Shown here piece after piece: positions 55,775 to 64,000 of a stretch of DNA of 64,000 bases (position 1 is the stretch's first letter; each line of letters opens with the position of its first letter). The notes beneath the pieces are model-generated. The model was not told the DNA's origin and ran no database searches. It saw nothing but the letters and a program-made list of their open reading frames with translations. The position numbers and the translations under genes were made by a program. Source of the DNA: Candidatus Methylomirabilota bacterium (GTDB lineage: Bacteria; Methylomirabilota; Methylomirabilia; Methylomirabilales; Methylomirabilaceae); contig JACQQF010000054.1 of assembly GCA_016207095.1 (NCBI GenBank), forward strand, positions 1 to 64,000, given 5' to 3'.

Positions 55775-56119
55775 CGCCCTCTCAGGCAGCGTGAGAACGA
55801 GGAGAGAAGTCTCCGCGTCAGCCTCAAAGGCCTGCATCGCTGCTTGCTGGCTTCGCAGGAAGCGAAGGATGGCGTCCGACCCGGCATTGCCTACCGATAA
55901 CCAGATGACCTTCGGGGGAGCGCCGTGGACGAAGCTGAGTTGGCGAAAGTCGTTGTCTTTGGAGACGATCGCATAGGCTTGCTGCCGAGCCCGTTCCCAG
56001 ATCATCGCGTCCGTCGCAGCCCGCAGGCCAAGGGAGCGAACATGGGCGCTACCCGGATACTCGGATTCGAGAGCTTGGACGAGCCTGGGGCTCAGATTCT
56101 CGTCGAAAAGCAGCTTCAC
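55769..56119 (-). CDS. DUF5615 PIN-like toxin
   Basis: The protein has 116 residues. MKLLFDENLSPRLVQAL with the acidic D/E near the N-terminus, and YAIVSKDNDFRQLS in the middle, are the PIN-like DUF5615 pattern; these proteins are RNase-like toxins. It overlaps the DUF433 gene by 4 nt (ATGA). The cassette is stabilised by this toxin-antitoxin pair. Confidence 0.9.
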   Translation of the reverse strand: MKLLFDENLSPRLVQALESEYPGSAHVRSLGLRAATDAMIWERARQQAYAIVSKDNDFRQLSFVHGAPPKVIWLSVGNAGSDAILRFLRSQQAAMQAFEADAETSLLVLTLPERAV

Positions 56120-56349
56120 GCCACCGAGGAACCCGTGAGCCGGCGCTCGCGGGCGGCAGCGAATGCCAAGCAGGCGCGGATGTCTTCCGCCGTGAGGTCA
56201 GGAAAGTCGCCCAGGATCTGGGCTTCGGTCATGCCGCCGGCGAGGTATTCGAGGACGTCGTAGACGGTAATGCGGGTTCCCTTAATGCAGGGCTTTCCGC
56301 TCCGAACTCCGGGAGTGACGGTAATGCGATCTTGCCAGGTCATAGACAT
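56116..56349 (-). CDS. DUF433 antitoxin
   Basis: The protein has 77 residues, starting at the ATG at 56349 with AAGGAGGG upstream. WQDRITVTPGVRSGKPCIKGTRI, then VYDVLEYLAGGMTEAQILGDFPDLTAEDI, is the standard DUF433 helix-turn-helix pattern of antitoxins. It is coupled to the DUF5615 toxin. Confidence 0.92.
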   Translation of the reverse strand: MSMTWQDRITVTPGVRSGKPCIKGTRITVYDVLEYLAGGMTEAQILGDFPDLTAEDIRACLAFAAARERRLTGSSVA

Positions 56350-56402
56350 AAGTGTAACCCTCCTTGGCGGACGATACAAGCACTCATTATCCCACGAGTG
56401 CG

Positions 56403-56464
56403 GGCTAACGCAAAGCTAACCGGCGCGCGCCATTTGCGCATCCGTGTTCAGCGCCGGGTTAGGT
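56403..56464 (-). repeat. attC site D (62 bp)
   Basis: GGCTAAC and GTTAGGT with weak inner arms (AACCGGCGC and GCGCCGGGTT). Confidence 0.65.
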
Positions 56465-56469
56465 GACAC

Positions 56470-57156
56470 TCAGTTCGGCGCATCTGTTTTGCCCTGATTG
56501 CATGACCAACAGAGCGTTTGAAGATTCTTCGGATCGTTGGTACCGCCTTCGGCGACCGGAATGATGTGGTCAACCTCCAGTGTTACTTCGGAGTTCTTCT
56601 TTGGGCTGGCACCACACTTCACGCACTGCTCGCGATCTCGCTTTAGGATGGCGTACCGAAGCTTCTGAGAAATTGGTGGACGGGCTGGTCGCTCGCGCTC
56701 GACTCTCCGAAGGAGATCGGCCTCAGTGAGTTCACCGTTCTGGACCTCAACAATTCGTTTCGCCAAAGGTCCGACGCCGCCAAAGAAAGCCCCATACGTC
56801 TTGACGCGAAAGGGATACTTCTTGCGTTCAAGAAAGGCCTCAAGTTGCCTGAGTGATGGGACAGAGTGTTGCTCTTTCCAGCACGCCCGAAACGCCTCGA
56901 CCATCGCTGCGGGATCAACTTTCTGTCCGCGTACGGCCCGGAATCCTGCCTCGTGAAGCGCCTTTGCCCAACTCCCAAACTGCCGCCGGATGGTGTCAGA
57001 TGTGACCAGGCGTTTCTTCCAGCCGTCGTACTCACGCATGCCGAAGGTTTCGCACTGGTGTAGCCGACCGTACTCCCTCAACGACGCGACGATCTCCGCT
57101 CTCGACGCATGGGTTTTGACGCGATCGATTTCAAAGCGAAACGGTGCGTCGGTCAT
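56470..57156 (-). CDS. HNH endonuclease (gene cassette)
   Basis: The protein has 228 residues. The C-terminal HNH domain is complete: CVKCGAS, then LEVDHIIPVAEGGTNDPKNL and LCWSCNQGK, with both Cys pairs and the DHI catalytic core. The N-terminal 130 residues contain two helical repeats of a homing-endonuclease-associated type (FGSWAKALHEAGF). Such proteins cleave DNA; whether this one is a restriction or phage-defence nuclease is not shown. Confidence 0.88.
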   Translation of the reverse strand: MTDAPFRFEIDRVKTHASRAEIVASLREYGRLHQCETFGMREYDGWKKRLVTSDTIRRQFGSWAKALHEAGFRAVRGQKVDPAAMVEAFRACWKEQHSVPSLRQLEAFLERKKYPFRVKTYGAFFGGVGPLAKRIVEVQNGELTEADLLRRVERERPARPPISQKLRYAILKRDREQCVKCGASPKKNSEVTLEVDHIIPVAEGGTNDPKNLQTLCWSCNQGKTDAPN

Positions 57157-57161
57157 GTTTC

Positions 57162-57241
57162 ACCTAACGCTCCCAGTAACTGGCGCGCTGTGTCGGCAGC
57201 GCGCCGTCGGCACAGCGTCCGCGTTAACTGGGCGGTTAGAG
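57162..57241 (-). repeat. attC site C (80 bp)
   Basis: ACCTAAC and GTTAGAG, with clear inner arms CCCAGTAAC and GTTAACTGGG. Confidence 0.8.
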
Positions 57242-57242
57242 G

Positions 57243-57890
57243 TCACGTTCTTTGGCAACCCCAATCCGTGTCCGGCGGGAACACTGTCCTCATGTCTTTG
57301 GCACCTCCGTCCGCGTCGGTGACCATACGCTGAACGTTTGTTTGTTCGCGGGGGAAGCCATCGAATATCAAACTGAGAATCTGGGGTGCCGTAACGAAGA
57401 GTTGATTGCACCATCCGGTTTCGGAAACTACGCCGTCCCAAAGTTTCTCGCCGGTGGTCGCTCGGGAGATGCGAACAGCGATGGTCTTGGTGTACAGGCG
57501 GGTCGAGCCGGCCACCGTTGTGGCTGTTGAGTACGACGGGCTGAAGCTGACAGTGTTTCCCCAAACGTAAGCGGTCTGTGGGGCTCGATTGATTATGGTA
57601 TACGCCGAGGACACCGATCCAGCAGGAACCGTGTCATAGGTGAATGACACAAGGAAGTCCGGCGACGCTTCCGTGAAGCGGTAACCAAGCTTTTCAAGCT
57701 TGTACCGCAGCATTCGCTCGATCTTGTTTCCTACAACGAGATTGCCGTTGACGAGCCGAACTGCAAAAGTGCCGGTTCGTGGCAACTCCGCGTAGAGGTT
57801 TGTGTTGGACACCCCCTTGATCATCGCTGCGCACCCGGTCAAAGCAGCAACAAATCCCAACAGGACAACGGTTCGCCAATCTCTGAGCAT
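57243..57890 (-). CDS. Exported lipoprotein (DUF4136-like, gene cassette)
   Basis: The protein has 215 residues. The start at 57890 gives MLRDWRTVVLLGFVAALTGCAA, a clear lipoprotein signal with the Cys at residue 20; the longer frame would run through attC site B. The mature protein has TEASPDFLVSFTYDTVPAGS and RATTGEKLWDGVVSE, typical of the DUF4136-like family. The function is unknown, probably outer-membrane-associated. Confidence 0.78.
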   Translation of the reverse strand: MLRDWRTVVLLGFVAALTGCAAMIKGVSNTNLYAELPRTGTFAVRLVNGNLVVGNKIERMLRYKLEKLGYRFTEASPDFLVSFTYDTVPAGSVSSAYTIINRAPQTAYVWGNTVSFSPSYSTATTVAGSTRLYTKTIAVRISRATTGEKLWDGVVSETGWCNQLFVTAPQILSLIFDGFPREQTNVQRMVTDADGGAKDMRTVFPPDTDWGCQRT

Positions 57891-57899
57891 TGTTGTGAC

Positions 57900-58006
57900 C
57901 TCTAACGGATGGCGGCTCAGCGGCCGTCGGGTCGGACGGTAGCAGGGGCTTGCCACCAGCGGTCAACAGGACCGTGGCCGCGGACCGCCGCAGCCGCGAG
58001 TTAGAC
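57900..58006 (-). repeat. attC site B (107 bp)
   Basis: CTCTAAC and GTTAGAC enclose GGCGGCTCAGCGGCC and its counterpart; the stop codon of the adjacent cassette gene lies in the right box. Confidence 0.8.
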
Positions 58007-58492
58007 ACCCTCGGCGAGCTTAGCGGTCAGATCCCTCGCTCCCTTGGCGTCCCACAGGTCGCGGATCATCAGGACGCTTCCATTAACGTGGCGACGAAAG
58101 CGTGCAAGGCGCCGCACAGTGGCGTATGGTAGCTGGACGGCCCTGCGAACAGTGTAGTCCTCGTTGAAGATGACCGCGATGAGGAAGTCGAAGTGCCGCT
58201 TCTCTATCGCTCGGATGGCGCTGAGCATCGTCGCCTTGCTCGACGGTGTTTCCCGCCTGGCCTTGATCTCGAAGCGCCGCCCCCGACCGTCGACCGCATC
58301 AAAACCTGCGGTGGAGTTCTCCGCGAGACGCAGGCGGAGTCTCTTGGCGACGAGCCCTTCGGCATAGTCCGCGACAGGGTTGTTCCCGCTCCGGCTGATC
58401 CCGCGACGACGCAACTCTGCCGAAACAGCACCGTGGAGCTTGAGAAGGTTGCGCGCCGAGAGGCGAGGCAGATCAGTCAACGCGGGAGCCAT
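58001..58492 (-). CDS. Putative PD-(D/E)XK-type protein (DUF6998-like, gene cassette)
   Basis: The protein has 163 residues. NPVADYAEGLVAKRL, then GFDAVDGRGRRFEIKARRE, give the D...ExK pattern of a restriction-endonuclease fold (catalytic Asp, Glu-x-Lys). The rest is alpha-beta. Such small proteins are found near or inside restriction and defence genes, but this one lacks a partner, so activity is a prediction only. Confidence 0.7.
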   Translation of the reverse strand: MAPALTDLPRLSARNLLKLHGAVSAELRRRGISRSGNNPVADYAEGLVAKRLRLRLAENSTAGFDAVDGRGRRFEIKARRETPSSKATMLSAIRAIEKRHFDFLIAVIFNEDYTVRRAVQLPYATVRRLARFRRHVNGSVLMIRDLWDAKGARDLTAKLAEGV

Positions 58493-58496
58493 GTGC

Positions 58497-58569
58497 GTCT
58501 AACGCTCGCAGTCAGCGGCCGCGGGGCGAGCAGCGCGAGCCCCCGGTCCGCTGCAGTGCGATGTTGGAC
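58497..58569 (-). repeat. attC site A (73 bp)
   Basis: GTCTAAC at 58497 and GTTGGAC at 58563 with inner CGCAGTCAGCGG and CCGCTGCAGTGCG arms, one extrahelical base. The clearest site in the array. Confidence 0.88.
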
Positions 58570-58595
58570 GGCAAGCGCATCCGGGTCACCTGAAT

Positions 58596-59117
58596 CTACG
58601 GCACCACGACGATCGACGTTTTGCTTCCTCGACAGATCTTCTCGGCGACTGTTCGCAGATGTTCCCGGTCTTTGGCCCCCACGGTTCCGCAGTGGATTAT
58701 CAGCACGGTTCGATCACGATGCGCCAACGCAAGCATCGCCTGGCCTATCCCTTGCGTTAGCTTGGCGGCATGTCCAATATTGCCGAGGCATTTCACTTCG
58801 ATACCGATTGATCCTTGAGCGGGATGTTTGACGACGATGTCCAGGCGGCTGTTGCTGCCCAGCACGTTCACGTCGGGACCGCGATCTTCGCAACAGAAGG
58901 CCTTCCAGGCCGCATCTGAACGTCCGTTGCGTTCCTTCGTGTGAGAGGTCAGGCAAAAGGCGGCTGTGTCCTGCACGACCTCGGACATAAGCTTGACCAA
59001 TCGGTCCCATACGGCGGCCTCAAAAGCAGATTCGCTTTCGTACGTCTTAGAGTAGCCCGATTCGGCAAGCCGCTTCACGAGAGCGACATTCAAATCTTCA
59101 ATAGTCGCATAGGGCAT
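58596..59117 (-). CDS. Putative PD-(D/E)XK nuclease-like protein (first cassette)
   Basis: The protein has 173 residues. The pair SRLDIVVK and GIEVKCLG forms the D...ExK catalytic pattern. A helical N-terminal half (YATIEDLNVALVKRLAESGY) precedes it. It may act on nucleic acid, but no partner gene is present. It is the first cassette after the integrase remnant, starting 24 bp after the first boundary box. Confidence 0.7.
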   Translation of the reverse strand: MPYATIEDLNVALVKRLAESGYSKTYESESAFEAAVWDRLVKLMSEVVQDTAAFCLTSHTKERNGRSDAAWKAFCCEDRGPDVNVLGSNSRLDIVVKHPAQGSIGIEVKCLGNIGHAAKLTQGIGQAMLALAHRDRTVLIIHCGTVGAKDREHLRTVAEKICRGSKTSIVVVP

Positions 59118-59140
59118 GAGCGTAGATTCCGTTCCTTGCC

Positions 59141-59147
59141 GTCTAAC
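59141..59147 (-). repeat. Putative attI-like/first-cassette boundary box
   Basis: GTTAGAC (minus strand) marks the start of the first cassette. A second such box, GTTAGGC, overlaps the intI stop codon (59355-59361). Which is the true attI recombination point is unclear. Confidence 0.5.
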
Positions 59148-59233
59148 TATTAAGTGAGCGGCGGGAGGCCCCGGTTATTCTGGCGGGCTATCCCCGACAG
59201 CTCGGATCACGGTTTTTGCATGTAAGTACCCGA

Positions 59234-59262
59234 AATATCGCTCCGTTCGCATACCCTGTCAA
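59234..59262 (-). promoter_or_regulatory. Candidate cassette promoter (Pc-like)
   Basis: On the minus strand TTGACA (59257-59262), a 17-nt spacer and GATATT (59234-59239; 4 of 6 consensus positions). It lies in the gene-free leader between intI and the first cassette gene and points into the array. Confidence 0.6.
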
Positions 59263-59356
59263 GCACTGTTTTGATTGCAATAGGCTGCCTGCTGGTCGGT
59301 CTATTGCGCTATTGGCCCGCAGCCTATCCCGTTCACAAACTACCCGTTCGTCCAGC

Positions 59357-60220
59357 CTAACTCAGTCGATCCGCAGGGCTGTAGACCCCACGCCCACCCC
59401 GATTTAGAACATGGGTGTAGATCATGGTCGTGCTCACATCCCTGTGCCCCAACAGCTCCTGAACCGTTCGAATGTCATATCCATCCTCAAGGAGGTGGGT
59501 GGCGAAGGAGTGCCGCAAGGAGTGGGAACTGGCTGGCTTGGCGAGCGCTGCCCGACGGGCGGCGTCTTTGACAGCCTTCTGGACCACGGACTCGTGCAGA
59601 TGGTGCCTAGCGCATGCCGGTCAACCGGTCCATGTAATGCTTCGAGGCTGGGAAGACCCATTGCCACGCCCATTCCTTATCCGCGTTGGGGTACTTGCGT
59701 TGAAGGGCGTTCGGCAAAGCCACACGACCCAACCCCCGCTCCAGATCGCGCTGGTGCTGCCGTCTCACGAGATTGAGGTGCCTGGCAAGCGGCTCTTTTA
59801 CCGCCGCGGGGAGCATCGTCAGGCGATCTTTGTTTCCTTTGCCCTCTCTCACGACAATCTGGTTACTGGTGAAGTCGAGATCCTTCACTCTGAGCCGCAT
59901 GCATTCCATCAGACGAAGGCCGGCTCCGTAGAGCAGCGTCGCGATCATCCATTCGGCGCCGCCGAGACACCCAAGTAACGCCTTCACCTCTTGCCGGGTC
60001 AGAACGACAGGCAACCTGTGCGGCCTTTTGGCTCGAACGACGCCGTTCACGTACCCGATGTCTTTCCCCAAGACTTCTCGGTACAGAAACAGGAGGGCGT
60101 TCAGCGCCTGGTTTTGGGTCGAAGCGGCGACATGGGAATCGCTCGCCAGGCTCGATAAGAACCTTGCAATCTCGCCTTCGCCCATTTCTGCCGGATGGCG
60201 CTTGTTGTGGAAGAAGAAAG

Positions 60221-60222
<2 letters not shown>
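59357..60222 (-). pseudogene. intI: Integron integrase IntI, N-terminally truncated and frameshifted
   Basis: The first part (from about 60215) reads TFFFHNKRHPAEMG, STQNQALNALLFLYREVLG, LLYGAGLRLMECMRLRVKD and the IntI-specific insertion KYPNADKEWAWQWVF. A +1 change with stop TAG at ~59608 breaks the frame. The second part, [43 protein letters not shown] and [13 protein letters not shown], has the tyrosine-recombinase His-x-x-Arg, His and Tyr catalytic residues and the typical integron ending. The ~35 N-terminal residues are missing and dnaE2 begins there. Confidence 0.9.
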
Positions 60223-63343
<3,121 letters not shown>

Positions 63344-63360
63344 CGATTAGAAAGTCCCCT

Positions 63361-63401
63361 TCCCCCTTACCTTCATCCTCTCCCACAGCGGGGGAGAGGA
63401 T
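63361..63401. repeat. REP-like hairpin repeat between imuB and dnaE2
   Basis: CATCCTCTCCCACAGC-GGGGGAGAGGAT, a member of the CCCTCACCCTCTCCC family; it interrupts the expected imuB-dnaE2 spacing. Confidence 0.65.
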
Positions 63402-63483
63402 ATTTTGTTTTCCCTGCGGGTCGTAGAGAACCCAGGATTTCTCTCCGTGATAACATCCTTTTATACCAATCAGTTATGAAGAT

Positions 63484-64000
63484 TTAGTCAACTTTTCCAT
63501 GAAGAAACCACCGCTGGCGATCCGGGTCATAAAAGACCCAGAGCATCTCGCCGTGCCGCGTCTCCACAAAGTAGTATTCGCGATGCACCTCCCGCATCCA
63601 CCACCCACCGCTGACGATATGCGGCCCGTGGAGCGTGATAGAGGGGCGACCTGGAGTTGCCAGTGGAACCGGCTTGGCGAAAATCCGGCGCACCAGGTTT
63701 CGCAGCATCACCTGCCGTGGCTTAGGGAGTACCACCTGCTCCAGCGGCTCCCACTTGAAGCTCGCCTCCGGGAGGTGCCCGTCTGTGAGTCGCGCCCGCA
63801 CGACCGCCCCGTCGCCGAACGTGGCCCGAACGCGGGCCAGCGACCGGTTGGCCGCATCAAGATCGCGCCGGGACCGCTCGGCGAAGAGCCGGAGCTGTTC
63901 GGGCGTCGCCGGGACCCCGCTCGCCGTGAGTTCGATCTCGATCACTCCGGCAGGAAGCGCAGCCGCCTCCAGCCGCAGGCGGACGAGATCGAGCACTTGT
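63484..64000 (-). CDS. imuB: Y-family polymerase-like protein ImuB, 3' part (cut by window edge)
   Basis: The last 172 residues lie here; the frame stays open to the window end. LRLRLEAAALPAGVIEIELTA, then TPEQLRLFAERSR and the GGWWMREVHREYYFVETRHGEMLWVFYD ending are the usual C-terminal region of ImuB (a catalytically dead Y-family member) and its relatives. With dnaE2 downstream this is the imuB-dnaE2 arrangement. The catalytic-like domain and any LexA box lie outside the window. Confidence 0.85.
   Translation of the reverse strand, partial: QVLDLVRLRLEAAALPAGVIEIELTASGVPATPEQLRLFAERSRRDLDAANRSLARVRATFGDGAVVRARLTDGHLPEASFKWEPLEQVVLPKPRQVMLRNLVRRIFAKPVPLATPGRPSITLHGPHIVSGGWWMREVHREYYFVETRHGEMLWVFYDPDRQRWFLHGKVD

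Noticed and set aside
51387..59361. CRISPR array interpretation of the regularly spaced repeats
   Set aside because: The repeats are inverted, of different lengths and sequence, and separated by whole genes; they match attC sites, not CRISPR direct repeats.

Overview
The window looks like chromosomal DNA of a GC-rich, Gram-negative (diderm) bacterium. It has a BamD-type outer-membrane assembly lipoprotein, a sigma-54 type promoter in front of glnB, Tat and Sec secretion signals, and an ImuB/DnaE2 mutagenesis pair. There is no rRNA gene or other decisive taxonomic marker. My best guess from gene content and style is a member of NC10/Methylomirabilota, but that is an inference only.

Layout. 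(1) 1-15.8 kb: a minus-strand block of exported proteins. Two giant RHS/YD-repeat proteins lie in tandem. The upstream one is preceded by a nucleotidyltransferase and its small partner, and the downstream one by a frameshifted remnant of the same partner. Three further exported proteins lie upstream. (2) 16-25.5 kb: housekeeping metabolism. This holds a glnB-glnA nitrogen operon with a sigma-54 promoter, galT, a five-gene 5-oxoproline/D-glutamate operon (pxpA, pxpB, pxpC, a lipoprotein and a DUF4392 glutamate cyclase-like gene), an ACT-domain protein, and two copies of a roughly 107-bp MITE-like element. (3) 24.6-45.6 kb: core carbon and protein-quality genes (class I fba, rpiA-fbp, alr, tRNA-Leu, tig-clpP-clpX, bamD, rsmA-thiL, gdhA-eno-pyk), then a TPR protein, a Tat-exported MBL-fold protein, a DUF1445 protein and a tRNA with a CAU anticodon. 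(4) 45.7-51.3 kb: DUF72, DUF4412, acetolactate decarboxylase, NTF2-like, cupin and PQQ-type sugar dehydrogenase genes.

(5) 51.4-60.2 kb is the most interesting region: a relict chromosomal integron. A truncated, frameshifted integron integrase (IntI) abuts the 3' end of dnaE2. It is followed by eleven consecutive minus-strand gene cassettes. Ten have recognisable attC sites (R-box/palindrome/R-box) and the last has only half a site. The integrase points the same way as the cassettes, which is the uncommon 'reversed' arrangement. The cassettes carry PD-(D/E)XK-like and HNH nucleases, a lipoprotein, toxin-antitoxin modules (DUF433/DUF5615, Phd-like/Doc, and mutilated HicBA and HigBA), a methyltransferase, an MgtC protein and unknown genes. 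One cassette is a mosaic in which the 5' end of the neighbouring sugar dehydrogenase gene is fused between broken hicA and higB genes.

(6) 60.2-64 kb: dnaE2 and the 3' part of imuB, the SOS translesion mutasome, running off the window edge. Several dispersed repeat families (hairpin REP-like, a two-hairpin repeat, a 'TCATTGCGAG' repeat and the MITEs) sit between genes throughout.
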